Shown here piece by piece: positions 40,687 through 47,796 of a DNA stretch of 47,796 nucleotides. The notes below the pieces were generated by a model. The model was not told the DNA's origin. It saw only the letters and a program-made list of their open reading frames with translations, and did not search any database. Every line of letters begins with the position of its first letter. The first letter of the stretch is position 1. Both the position numbers and the translations under genes were made by a program. Origin of the DNA: Jiangella rhizosphaerae (GTDB lineage: Bacteria; Actinomycetota; Actinomycetes; Jiangellales; Jiangellaceae); assembly GCF_003579925.1 (NCBI RefSeq), contig NZ_QUAL01000042.1:1-47796 (forward strand), written 5' to 3'.

Positions 40687-41264
40687 GACCCGTCCTTCCG
40701 GACGCCCCCGGAGTCAGGGACGGCGCTCGCCGGAGTGTCGCCGGGCGAGGCCGGGAGCAGCTCGCGCAGCCGTCGCGCCAGCCGCCGCTCGGATGCGTAG
40801 CGCATCCGGCCGGCCAGTTCGTCCAGTGGCACCCACGCCACTTCGCTCACCTCCACGTCGTCGGTGCTCAGACTCCCACCGGTGGCCTCGAGGAGAAAGT
40901 GGTGCACCGTCTTGTGGATCCTCCGATTGTCCGCCACGAACCAGTAGTCGATGTCGCCGACCGCGGTGACGACTCTCGACTGCAGACCAGTTTCCTCCGA
41001 TACCTCCCGCACCGCAGCTTCCTCGGGCGTTTCACCTGCCTCGACGTGTCCCTTGGGCAGGACCCACTCCAGCCGGCCGCGCCGGTCGATGCGGCCGATG
41101 AGTGCGACGCTCGACGGGTGCTCGTAGTGGTCGACCACCAGGCCCCCCGCTGAGGTCTCGCGGACGGTGCGCAGCCGCGGCCGGCCCGCCTTCCGCCGTC
41201 GCCTCGCCCCCCGACGTCGCCGATGGTGCGGACCGTCGGCTGGCGAGGACGGCGAGCCGGGCAT
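40683..41264 (-). CDS. Nudix hydrolase (MutT4-like)
   Basis: A 193-residue protein with a basic, disordered head and a Nudix domain at about residues 35-165. The Nudix box is complete: GHVEAGETPEEAAVREVSEETGL, where the REVSEE glutamates bind the metal (about 92-102 within the domain). Nudix enzymes hydrolyse nucleoside diphosphate derivatives; the M. tuberculosis positional equivalent is Rv3908 (mutT4). The ATG at 41264 is only 6 bases from a TACTCT -10-like element, so the message is probably leaderless. The gene diverges from pcnA. Confidence 0.88.
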   Translation of the reverse strand: MPGSPSSPADGPHHRRRRGARRRRKAGRPRLRTVRETSAGGLVVDHYEHPSSVALIGRIDRRGRLEWVLPKGHVEAGETPEEAAVREVSEETGLQSRVVTAVGDIDYWFVADNRRIHKTVHHFLLEATGGSLSTDDVEVSEVAWVPLDELAGRMRYASERRLARRLRELLPASPGDTPASAVPDSGGVRKDGS

Positions 41265-41270
41265 ACGTCC

Positions 41271-41276
41271 AGAGTA
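41271..41276 (-). promoter_or_regulatory. -10-like element for a leaderless Nudix transcript
   Basis: TACTCT on the minus strand ends 6 bases before the ATG at 41264, and no ribosome site fits in between. That spacing is usual for leaderless actinobacterial mRNAs. Confidence 0.45.
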
Positions 41277-41386
41277 GCCGGGATACGGCCGCAACCTGCG
41301 CTGCTACGGACGTGGTCGCCGGTCGCGACGGTCTGACGCCGGTCGCCGAAGTGATTCGTGGTTGGGATCCCGAGGGTGTCGCCCCG

Positions 41387-41392
41387 TAGGCT
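41387..41392 (+). promoter_or_regulatory. -10-like element for a leaderless pcnA transcript
   Basis: TAGGCT ends 8 bases before the GTG at 41401, with no ribosome site between. The GTG would be at or next to the transcription start. Confidence 0.5.
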
Positions 41393-41400
41393 GGTCCGTC

Positions 41401-42867
41401 GTGATCGGAACGAAGGAAGCGGCGAACCACGTGCTCTCGAAGGCCCAGCGGCAGGCGGTGCGGCAACTCCTGCGCATCGCACCCGTAGCCGACGAGCTGG
41501 GTGCCCGTTTCCAGGCCGCCGGGCACGAGCTCGCGCTGGTCGGCGGGTCGGTCCGCGACGCCCTGCTCGACCGCCTGGGGCAGGACCTCGACTTCACCAC
41601 GTCCGCTCACCCCGAGGAGACGAAGAAGCTCCTGGCGGGCTGGGTCGACAGCCTCTGGGACGTCGGGCAGAAGTTCGGCACCATCGGCGGAACGAAGAAC
41701 GGCTTCCAGATCGAGATCACGACCTACCGCGCCGACAGCTACGACCCCACCAGCCGCAAGCCGGCGGTCGCGTACGGCGAGTCCATCACCGACGACCTCG
41801 TCCGCCGCGACTTCACCGTCAACGCCATGGCGGTGCTGCTCCCCGGCCGCGAGTTCGTCGACCCCCACGGCGGACTGGCCGACCTCGGCCGCCGCGTCAT
41901 CCGCACGCCCGGCACGCCGGAGCAGTCGTTCTCCGACGACCCCCTGCGCATGATGCGCGCCGCCCGGTTCGCCTCGCAGCTCGGTTTCGAGGTGGCGCCC
42001 GAGGTGGTCGCGGCGATGACCGACATGGCCGGTCGCATCGAGATCATCTCGGCCGAGCGGGTCCGCGACGAGCTGACGAAGATCCTGCTCTCGCCGTCGC
42101 CGCGCACGGGGTTGACGCTGCTGGTCGACACCGGCATCGCCGGCTACGTGCTGCCGGAGCTGCCGGCGCTGCGCCTCGAGATCGACGAGCACCATCGGCA
42201 CAAGGACGTCTACGAGCACTCGCTGACGGTGCTCGAGCAGGCCATCGAGCTGGAGCCGCGGCTGCCGGGCGACGGTCCCGACCTCGTCGCCCGGCTGGCG
42301 GCGCTGCTGCACGACATCGGCAAGCCGCGTACGCGCAAGTTCGAGGCCGGCGGCGGCGTGAGCTTCCACCATCACGACGTGGTCGGTGCGAAGCTGGCCC
42401 GCAAGCGGCTCACGGCGCTGCGCTACCCGTCCGCCGTCATCGACAGCGTGGCGCAGCTCATCCAGCTGCACCTGCGCTTCCACGGCTACGGCGGCGGCGA
42501 GTGGACCGACTCCGCGGTGCGCCGCTACGTCCGCGACGCCGGCGACGAGCTCGACCGGCTGCACGTGCTGACCCGCGCCGACTGCACCACGCGCAACCGC
42601 CGCAAGGCGCTGGCCTTGCAGCAGTCCTACGACAGCCTCGAGGAGCGCATTGCCCGGCTGGCCGAGGAGGAGGAGCTGGCCGCCATCCGGCCCGACCTCG
42701 ACGGCAACCAGATCATGCAGATCCTCGGCATCCGGCCGGGGCCGCTGGTCGGCCGCGCCTACCACCACCTGCTCGAGGTCCGGCTCGACCGCGGGGTGCT
42801 GTCCGAGGACGAGGCGCGCGCTGAGCTGCTGCGGTGGTGGTCCGAGCAGCCTGAGCACTCCTCGTGA
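41401..42867 (+). CDS. pcnA: CCA-adding/polyA-type tRNA nucleotidyltransferase
   Basis: A 488-residue protein. The nucleotidyltransferase head carries GGSVRDALLDRLGQDLDFTT (about residues 54-73), with the metal-binding DLD. The RRDFTVNAMA motif follows near 135-146, then EDPLRMMRA-like SDDPLRMMRAARF. An HD domain has LLHDIGKP near 302-309 and the HHHDVVGA segment. It adds or repairs CCA at tRNA 3' ends. Start is GTG at 41401 (IGTKEAANHV), chosen because of the leaderless promoter. The stop overlaps the next gene (GTGA). Equivalent to Rv3907c. Confidence 0.94.
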   Translation: MIGTKEAANHVLSKAQRQAVRQLLRIAPVADELGARFQAAGHELALVGGSVRDALLDRLGQDLDFTTSAHPEETKKLLAGWVDSLWDVGQKFGTIGGTKNGFQIEITTYRADSYDPTSRKPAVAYGESITDDLVRRDFTVNAMAVLLPGREFVDPHGGLADLGRRVIRTPGTPEQSFSDDPLRMMRAARFASQLGFEVAPEVVAAMTDMAGRIEIISAERVRDELTKILLSPSPRTGLTLLVDTGIAGYVLPELPALRLEIDEHHRHKDVYEHSLTVLEQAIELEPRLPGDGPDLVARLAALLHDIGKPRTRKFEAGGGVSFHHHDVVGAKLARKRLTALRYPSAVIDSVAQLIQLHLRFHGYGGGEWTDSAVRRYVRDAGDELDRLHVLTRADCTTRNRRKALALQQSYDSLEERIARLAEEEELAAIRPDLDGNQIMQILGIRPGPLVGRAYHHLLEVRLDRGVLSEDEARAELLRWWSEQPEHSS

Positions 42868-43241
42868 GAGCTGGCCCGGCTGCCGTCGTCGACGCCGTCC
42901 TGGTGCTGGCGTTCGTGCTGATCGGCCGGCGGACGCACGATGATCCGGCGTCGTTGGCCGGTATCGCGCGCACGGCGTGGCCGTTCGCGGCCGGCCTGGC
43001 CGTCGGCTGGGCCGTGACGCTGCTGCGCCGTCGGCGGCCGGCGGCGCTGGTCACCGGGGTGACGGTGTGGGTTGCGACGGTGGCGGTCGGCATGCTGCTG
43101 CGAGCGGCCTCGGGGCAGGGGACGGCGCCGTCGTTCGTGGTGGTCGCGACCGTGGTGCTCGGCGTGTTCCTCGTCGGCTGGCGCCTGCTGGCGCGGCTGG
43201 TCGTACGTCCGGGCAGAGCTCCGGCCGGCCGGTCAGGCTAG
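42864..43241 (+). CDS. DUF3054-type small membrane protein
   Basis: A 125-residue protein with four hydrophobic helices (about residues 7-22, 36-54, 61-80 and 88-108) separated by short basic loops (RRRT, LRRRRP), typical in size and pattern of DUF3054 proteins of actinobacteria. The GTG start overlaps the pcnA stop (GTGA), so it is cotranscribed with pcnA. Its end overlaps the convergent epimerase-like gene by 9 bases. Function unknown. Confidence 0.75.
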   Translation: MRAGPAAVVDAVLVLAFVLIGRRTHDDPASLAGIARTAWPFAAGLAVGWAVTLLRRRRPAALVTGVTVWVATVAVGMLLRAASGQGTAPSFVVVATVVLGVFLVGWRLLARLVVRPGRAPAGRSG

Positions 43242-44270
43242 CGTCGCGAGCAGCTCGTCCTCGGAGGCGAAGTCGTCCATGCTGTCGCCGTAATACCGTG
43301 CCAGCAGCGGGAACGCCTCACGCCAGGGCCGCTCGGCCAGCCGCTCGCGCAGCCAGGCCGAGGTGCCGGTGACGGCGTCGGCGTAGGTCGCGACCGGGGC
43401 GTAGCCGAGCTGGGTCGTCGCCGCCGTCATGTCGACGACGAACGAGCGCGGCACCGACCACGGGGTCCGGCCGACCCCGTTGGCCGGGGCCGGCCCGTCG
43501 AGCGGCACCAGGTCCGGCTCGTGGCCCACCGTGGCACTGACCGCCCGGACGATCTCGGCGACGGCCAGGGGCTCCGGGTCGCCGGCGTTGAGGATCCGGC
43601 TGCCCGGACGCTCTGCCGCGAGGCGGACCAGCTCGGCGAGGTTCGGCGCGCTGGTGGTGTGGAACCGGCTCTCGCCGCGGTACGCCAGCGGGACGCGAGA
43701 CCGCCGGGCGAGCGCGCGCAGCAGCGGCCAGACCTCGCGCGGGCTGCTGCTGCCCGGTCCGTGGATCGCGCACGGCCGCAGGACGGTGACCGGCAGCCGG
43801 CCGTCGTCGAGCAGCGCGGACTCGAGCAGCACCTTCTTCGTCGAGTACGTGTCCCGGCCCGGCGCGACCGTGGCCTGCGTCTCGGGGACCGGTCCGGCGA
43901 ACCGCGGGAAGTCGTCGGGCCCGGTCGCCTCGTCCAGCGTGCGGCCGTCGTCGTCGGCGTACACCGAGGCGCTGGAGATGACGATGAGTGACCCGACGTC
44001 GCCGGCCAGGCCCAGCAGCAGCCGCGCGTCGGCGTCGTCGTAGGCGATGGTGTCGAGCAGCACGTTCGCACCACCCGCCTCGCGCACGACGGTCGCGAGG
44101 TCCGCGCGGTCGGCCAGCCGCTCGACGACGCCGCGCTCGGCCCAGCCGGTCGGCGGCGCGGTGCCGCCCCGGTGCACGGCGGTGACCGCCCAGCCGTGGT
44201 CGAGCAGGGATTCCACGGCGGCCCGGCCGATCTGACCGGTCGCGCCGACGACGATGGCGTGCGGGCTCAT
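43233..44270 (-). CDS. NAD(P)-dependent epimerase/dehydratase-like protein
   Basis: A 345-residue extended short-chain dehydrogenase. The N-terminal dinucleotide motif is GATGQIGR (about residues 8-15), ISSASVYADD gives the serine region (about 98-107), and YSTKKVLLES gives the YxxxK catalytic pair (near 145-154). The C-terminal half contains PGSRILNAGDPEPLAVAEI, a substrate-domain block. Such proteins act on nucleotide sugars or similar ketones; the substrate cannot be told. It starts with an ATG at 44270 and stands alone, 60 bases from the pseudogene upstream. Confidence 0.85.
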   Translation of the reverse strand: MSPHAIVVGATGQIGRAAVESLLDHGWAVTAVHRGGTAPPTGWAERGVVERLADRADLATVVREAGGANVLLDTIAYDDADARLLLGLAGDVGSLIVISSASVYADDDGRTLDEATGPDDFPRFAGPVPETQATVAPGRDTYSTKKVLLESALLDDGRLPVTVLRPCAIHGPGSSSPREVWPLLRALARRSRVPLAYRGESRFHTTSAPNLAELVRLAAERPGSRILNAGDPEPLAVAEIVRAVSATVGHEPDLVPLDGPAPANGVGRTPWSVPRSFVVDMTAATTQLGYAPVATYADAVTGTSAWLRERLAERPWREAFPLLARYYGDSMDDFASEDELLATLA

Positions 44271-44330
44271 GCCCCCGACGCTAGCCAGCGGGACGCGTGC
44301 GCGTCACCGTCGCTTCGCTGTCGGCAGAGG

Positions 44331-44722
44331 TCACTCGACGGGCCGCAGCGCGGCCGTCACGCGGACCACCCCGTCGCCGTACCGCTCGTCGAGCTCCTCC
44401 TGGTGACCGTCGAGGACCGCCGTACACCTGGCGCAAGGCTGCCTCGTGCCGTTCGAGGTCGCCGGTGAACCGGACCGTGATGACCGCGGGCTCGATGGGC
44501 CCAGCCGCCGGCCGGCGGCTCGCACGGCGGCGTGAAGTCGGGTACCGCGTCGTCGGGGACGTCGGGGCCACCGCACTGCGGCGGTTGAGAGGCGAGGACG
44601 TTCACGCACAGTTGCGGCCCGTGCTCGGCGTTCTCCAGCACGGTGAAGTGGCCGGTGAAGAGCTAGCCGGCGATCAGCAGGACGGCGGCCGGGAGGGCGG
44701 CGACCCACCGGGCGCGGCGCAT
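44331..44722 (-). pseudogene. Decayed tandem copy of the neighbouring lipoprotein gene
   Basis: Reading from an ATG at 44722, a signal-like head (MRRARWVAALPAAVLLIAG) runs into an in-frame TAG, after which FTGHFTVLENAEHGPQLC matches the intact lipoprotein next door (YTGFFTVLENAEHGPQLC). The homology then continues in other frames: PPCEPPAGGW, then VRFTGDLERHEAALRQVYGG, then LDERYGDGVVRVTAALRPVE up to the stop at 44331. Relative to the intact 291-residue copy, two internal blocks are missing. One nonsense codon, deletions and frameshifts make this a dead gene. It begins 1 base after the intact copy ends, so it arose by tandem duplication. Confidence 0.85.
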
Positions 44723-44723
44723 G

Positions 44724-45599
44724 TCAGTCCACCGGCCGCAGCGCCGCGTGCACGATGACGACGCCGCCATACTGCTGGTCCAGCCGTTCCTGGAGACCGT
44801 CGTCGACGAACACGTCGACCGAGACGGTGCCGGTCGTCGGGTCGGTGCCGGCGCCGCTGGCCAGCTCGCCCAGCTCGGTGAGCACGTCCTCCTGGATCGC
44901 CAGCAGCTCCTGCTCGGTGTGCTCGGCCGCGCTGACGCACAGCGCGCCGCCCCAGATGGCCCGCAGGTCGGCCTCGTGCTGCTCGAGGTCGCCGGTGAAC
45001 CGGACGTTGAGCACCAGCTTGGTGGGGTCGTTCATCGCGGCCTCGTCGGTCGCGGGGTTGATCGACTGGTCGACCCACGCACCGGCGTAGTCGGGCCGGC
45101 TCGCCGCGTGCGCCAGGGCGGCGTCCAAGGCGGCCTGCGTGGCGGTGGCGGCGTCGACGACAGCCCAGCCGCCGGCGGGCGGCTCGCACGGCGAGGTGAG
45201 GTCGGGCACCGCGTCGTCCGGGACCATGGGAGAGGTGGCCGCGCCGGGCAGCGGCGGTTCGGTCAGGGTGAGCGCACTGCCGTCCCAGGTGCCGGTGACG
45301 GAGTAGTAGCCCCAGGTGACGCCGTTCGCGGTCTCCGCGTCGGGTGCCTCGTCCCAGTTCCACCCGAGGACGTCGGGACCGCCACACTGGGGTGGATGGG
45401 ACTCCAGCACCGTGCTGCACAGCTGCGGGCCGTGCTCGGCGTTCTCCAGCACGGTGAAGAACCCCGTGTAGGCCTGGCCGGGGTCGGCGGACGGCGGGGC
45501 GTCCGACGGCGAGGCGCTGACGGGCGCCCCTTCATCGCCGCAGGCGGCGAGCAGCAGGGCCGCGACCGGCGCGGCGACGATCCACCCAACGTGACGCAT
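44724..45599 (-). CDS. Secreted lipoprotein of unknown function (intact copy)
   Basis: A 291-residue protein with a lipoprotein signal (VAALLLAACGDEG, lipidated Cys at about residue 21), a Ser/Pro-rich spacer and an external domain. The domain has cysteine-bearing blocks NAEHGPQLCSTVLESHPPQC and TSPCEPPAGGWAVV, an NVRFTGDLEQHEADLRAIWGG block, and the end VVIVHAALRPVD. The cysteines may form disulfides. The family is unknown to me. It lies downstream of the conservon GTPase gene, with a decayed relative on each side. The ATG at 45599 begins the signal peptide. Confidence 0.8.
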   Translation of the reverse strand: MRHVGWIVAAPVAALLLAACGDEGAPVSASPSDAPPSADPGQAYTGFFTVLENAEHGPQLCSTVLESHPPQCGGPDVLGWNWDEAPDAETANGVTWGYYSVTGTWDGSALTLTEPPLPGAATSPMVPDDAVPDLTSPCEPPAGGWAVVDAATATQAALDAALAHAASRPDYAGAWVDQSINPATDEAAMNDPTKLVLNVRFTGDLEQHEADLRAIWGGALCVSAAEHTEQELLAIQEDVLTELGELASGAGTDPTTGTVSVDVFVDDGLQERLDQQYGGVVIVHAALRPVD

Positions 45600-45643
45600 G
45601 CCACTTGGACGCCGTCGCGGGCCGCGACGTTCCCGCGGCCGCG

Positions 45644-45796
45644 TCAGCGCACCGGCCGCAGCAGCGCGCCGACCTCGACGAGGCCCGGCCCGGACGCGGT
45701 GACGTCCTACTCGGCCCTGATCTCGGCGAGAACGGCGAGGAGCTCGTGGTCGGGGCCGAGCAGCTTTCCCGTCGCGCGCAGGTCGTCGCCGAGGGG
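45644..45796 (-). pseudogene. Possible remnant of a third lipoprotein copy
   Basis: Reading the minus strand in one frame up to the TGA at 45646-45644 gives LGPDHELLAVLAEIRAE, a TAG, then a stretch ending GALLRPVR. This resembles the C-terminal part of the intact lipoprotein (TEQELLAIQEDVLTEL ... VHAALRPVD). The likeness is short and one internal stop is present, so only a C-terminal fragment would remain between the intact gene and the GTPase gene. Confidence 0.4.
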
Positions 45797-46393
45797 TCAG
45801 GGCTGCTGGATCAGCGACATCGCGTGCTCGACCAGCGTGACGAGCACGACCTTGACCGATTCGCGTTCGCGGGCGTCGGTGACGACGAACGGGACCTCGG
45901 GACCCACCTGGAGGGCGTCGCGGACGTCCTCGACGTCGTGCTCCTGGACGCCGTTGAACGCGTTGAGCGCGACGACGAACGGGATGCCGCGCTGCTCGAC
46001 GTAGTCGATGGCGCCGAAGCAGTCGGCCAGCCGGCGGGTGTCGACCAGCACGACCGCGCCGATGGCGCCGCGGGTGATGTCGTCCCACATGAACCAGAAC
46101 CGGTTCTGGCCCGGGGTGCCGAACAGGTAGAGCACGAGGTCGTCGGCCAGCGTGATGCGGCCGAAGTCCATGGCGACCGTGGTGGTGCGCTTCTCGGGCA
46201 GCATGGAGAGGTCGTCGACGCTGGTCGAGGCCTCGGTCATGAGTGCCTCGGTACGCAGCGGCTCGATCTCGCTCACCGCACCGACGAAGGTCGTCTTGCC
46301 CACGCCGAAGCCGCCGGCCACGACGATCTTGACCGACAATGCGTCTTGGTCGGCCTGTGTGCCGCCAGACACCTCAGAGTCGACGAAGGCCAT
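45797..46393 (-). CDS. Conservon small GTPase (CvnD-type)
   Basis: A 198-residue protein of the MglA/Cvn GTPase group: P-loop AGGFGVGKTTFV (about residues 26-37), the switch region TTTVAMDFGRI, FGTPGQNRFWFMW in place of DxxGQ, and ALNAFNG as the guanine-binding NKxD equivalent. It should act with the roadblock and DUF742 proteins at the membrane below a sensor kinase. It overlaps the DUF742 gene by 20 bases. All nucleotide motifs appear intact. Confidence 0.9.
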   Translation of the reverse strand: MAFVDSEVSGGTQADQDALSVKIVVAGGFGVGKTTFVGAVSEIEPLRTEALMTEASTSVDDLSMLPEKRTTTVAMDFGRITLADDLVLYLFGTPGQNRFWFMWDDITRGAIGAVVLVDTRRLADCFGAIDYVEQRGIPFVVALNAFNGVQEHDVEDVRDALQVGPEVPFVVTDARERESVKVVLVTLVEHAMSLIQQP

Positions 46394-46736
46394 CCCTCAC
46401 CCTTTCCAGCACGCTCAGATTACGGGCCGGCTCCGCGGAGCCGGCGAACGCCGCATGCGGGTCGGCGACCCGCACGAGGCCCTCGGTCTCGAGATCGGCG
46501 ACCAGCACGCGGGCCACGCCGAGTGGCATCGAGACGATGGCGGCCACCTCGGCCACGGACCGTGGCGAGTGGCACAGCCGGAGGATGCGTTCCCGCTCCG
46601 GCTCGGGGTCGGCGCCGTGGGTGCGGCCGTCCTTCGTGGTGGAGACGAGGGCCTCGATGGCGATGTCCTGCACCGGGCGCGTGCGCCCACGCGTCGCAAG
46701 GTACGGCCGTACCCGCCGGCCGTCAGGTGCCGCCAT
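46374..46736 (-). CDS. DUF742 protein (CvnC-type)
   Basis: A 120-residue protein with VRPYLATRGRT at the start, the helical ILRLCHSPRSVAEVAAIVSMPLGVARVLVADL core with winged-helix-like pattern, and a short tail. DUF742 proteins are the third member of actinobacterial conservons, between the roadblock protein and the GTPase, as here. The ATG at 46736 gives the normal length; the end overlaps the GTPase gene, indicating coupling. Confidence 0.9.
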   Translation of the reverse strand: MAAPDGRRVRPYLATRGRTRPVQDIAIEALVSTTKDGRTHGADPEPERERILRLCHSPRSVAEVAAIVSMPLGVARVLVADLETEGLVRVADPHAAFAGSAEPARNLSVLERVRDGLRRL

Positions 46737-46822
46737 CGTTACCTCCAGACCATCGTCGGTTCACGGATCTGCGCGGTGCTGACCCGATCCCTACCACATC
46801 AGGCGCCCGTGCACGTCGTATC

Positions 46823-47218
46823 TCATCCCACCCGGGTGGCCGGGTTGAGGACGGCGCCCACGCGCTCGACGAGCAGGGCCATCTCGTAGCCGACCTGACC
46901 GAGGTCGGCCGACGAGGCCGCCAGGACGGCCAGGTGCGCGCCGTCGCCGACCGCCATGACCAGCAGGAAGCCGTTGGACATCTCGACCAGGGTCTGCTGG
47001 ACCTCGCCGGCGCCCAGGATCAGCGAGGCGCCGACCGTGAGGCTGGCCAGTCCGGACACCACCGCAGCGAGCTGCTCGCCGCGTTCCCGCGGCATGCCCG
47101 TGGAGCCGGCCAGGTGCAGACCGTCGGCCGAGACCACGACCGCGTGGGCCGCGCCCGTGGTGCGGTCGACGAATCGGTCGAGCAGCCAGCCGAGCTCGTC
47201 GCTGGAGGCGTTGGTCAC
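46823..47218 (-). CDS. Roadblock/LC7-domain protein (CvnB-type)
   Basis: A 131-residue single-domain protein: ELGWLLDRFVDRTTGAAHAVVVSADGLHLA, then LAAVVSGLASLTVGAS, then LLVMAVGDGAHLAVLAASSADLGQVGYEM, the alpha-beta pattern of roadblock proteins that regulate the GTPase. The GTG start at 47218 overlaps the stop of the upstream gene (GTGA). An 86-base gap separates it from the DUF742 gene. Confidence 0.9.
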   Translation of the reverse strand: MTNASSDELGWLLDRFVDRTTGAAHAVVVSADGLHLAGSTGMPRERGEQLAAVVSGLASLTVGASLILGAGEVQQTLVEMSNGFLLVMAVGDGAHLAVLAASSADLGQVGYEMALLVERVGAVLNPATRVG

Positions 47219-47796
47219 GAATCGCTCCTCTCGGGGTCACTGGGCCGCTTCGGGACCCAGCCACCGGTTTCTTCCCGGCCACGCCCGACACCTCGCTGCA
47301 GGCTGGCCAGTGTCGAGGCCACGGTACTCGCGTCCTTGGACGCGGCCGCCGCGGGCCGCCGGGTCCGTTCGGCCTCGTTGAGCTCGCCGATGGAGCCGGG
47401 CACCAGCGAGGCACCGCGGCGCCGCAGCGGCAGGCCGGACGCGCTGAGCGCGGGCTCGGCCTCCGCGACCGGCTCGGGCACGGACGGCGTCTCGCGGCTG
47501 GCCCAGCCCGAACCGATCTGCGGCGATGTCGCGATCGGCTCGGTGTCGCGCTGGCCGGCGCGGGCGCTGGCGGCCTCCTCGGCCGAGCGCAACGCCTCGG
47601 CGGCCCGCCGCCAGCCCTCGTCCGCCGGGCTCGACCAGTCGCTGGCCGAGCTGCTCGACCGGCTGAACCAGGCCGAGGCGACGGAGTCGTAGATGGGCGA
47701 GTCGCTCTCGGGAAGCACCGGCTCCGGTGCGCGCAGCGAGGCGCGGGCGGCGGGCGCGGGCTGCGCGGCGGGCGGCGTCACCGGCGGGGCGGGCGG
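47215..47796 (-). CDS. C-terminal tail of the conservon sensor kinase (CvnA-type), partial
   Basis: The frame is open from the window edge to the stop at 47215. The visible 190 or so residues are disordered and rich in Pro, Ser, Ala and Glu, with a final basic segment containing STLASLQRGVGRGR. Conservon histidine kinases end in this kind of tail, with a similar LQRG-R block, directly before the roadblock gene. The kinase domain itself lies outside the window, so the call rests on context and on the tail. Confidence 0.65.
   Translation of the reverse strand, partial: PPAPPVTPPAAQPAPAARASLRAPEPVLPESDSPIYDSVASAWFSRSSSSASDWSSPADEGWRRAAEALRSAEEAASARAGQRDTEPIATSPQIGSGWASRETPSVPEPVAEAEPALSASGLPLRRRGASLVPGSIGELNEAERTRRPAAAASKDASTVASTLASLQRGVGRGREETGGWVPKRPSDPERSDS

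Noticed and set aside
40868-41482. Alternative minus-strand frame over the Nudix gene and pcnA start
   Set aside because: The Nudix box lies in another frame, and this frame covers the divergent promoter region.

Overview
The window is very GC-rich chromosomal DNA of a filamentous-type actinomycete. The main evidence is the block at 32.0-43.2 kb, which has the gene order of the Mycobacterium tuberculosis oriC-side region: pcnA, mutT4 (Nudix), Rv3909-like, murJ/mviN with pseudokinase, sigM, anti-sigma, trxB, trxA. A cvn conservon (roadblock, DUF742, GTPase) follows. An actinomycete such as a Jiangella relative would fit, but I cannot prove the genus from sequence alone.

Region 1 (1-7.5 kb, minus strand) is a complete Tad/Flp pilus locus: CpaB, TadZ, TadA, TadB, TadC, Flp-like pilin, two TadE-like pseudopilins, a TadG-like pseudopilin, and the start of a membrane-anchored LysM/BTAD-type regulator cut by the window edge. 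Two regulators lie upstream: a protein with two ribbon-helix-helix-like segments (TTG start) and a sigma-factor-like protein (7962-8762).

Region 2 (9.0-23.9 kb, mostly plus strand) is a type IV secretion-like cluster: a small soluble protein, a VirB8/TcpC-like protein, a small two-helix membrane protein, a PrgI/TcpE-like protein, a VirB4-like ATPase, a VirB6/TrbL-like membrane protein, a membrane J-domain protein, an unknown gene on the opposite strand, a YbjN-type protein, a lytic transglycosylase-CHAP hydrolase, an anchored periplasmic-type protein, and an FtsK/VirD4-like protein with degenerate Walker motifs. No relaxase, integrase or att site is visible, so this does not look like an ordinary conjugative element.

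Region 3 (23.9-31.2 kb, minus strand) holds an Eis-like acetyltransferase, then a four-gene operon of unknown function: an FtsK-type ATPase with one intact and two degenerate modules, a membrane protein with 9-residue repeats, and two coiled-coil proteins. A four-helix membrane protein lies upstream. Between this and trxA lies about 1 kb of non-coding DNA with two large inverted hairpin repeats.

The most important observation is a shared promoter-like element, GTCAC(A/G)-N18-CCTAC (variants CCTTC, CTTAC). It occurs in the same orientation upstream of eight transcription units in regions 1-3: Flp pilin, the T4SS-like operon, YbjN gene, hydrolase, VirD4-like gene, coiled-coil operon, FtsK operon and the four-helix membrane protein. 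I found no copy by eye in the core half. It suggests that pilus, secretion-like cluster and FtsK operon form one regulon under a dedicated sigma factor, and the sigma-like protein at 7962-8762 is the obvious local candidate.

Region 4 (32.0-47.8 kb) is core. Cell-wall, redox and tRNA-processing genes are packed with 4-base start/stop overlaps. They are followed by a DUF3054 protein, an epimerase-like protein, a lipoprotein gene with two decayed tandem copies, and the conservon.
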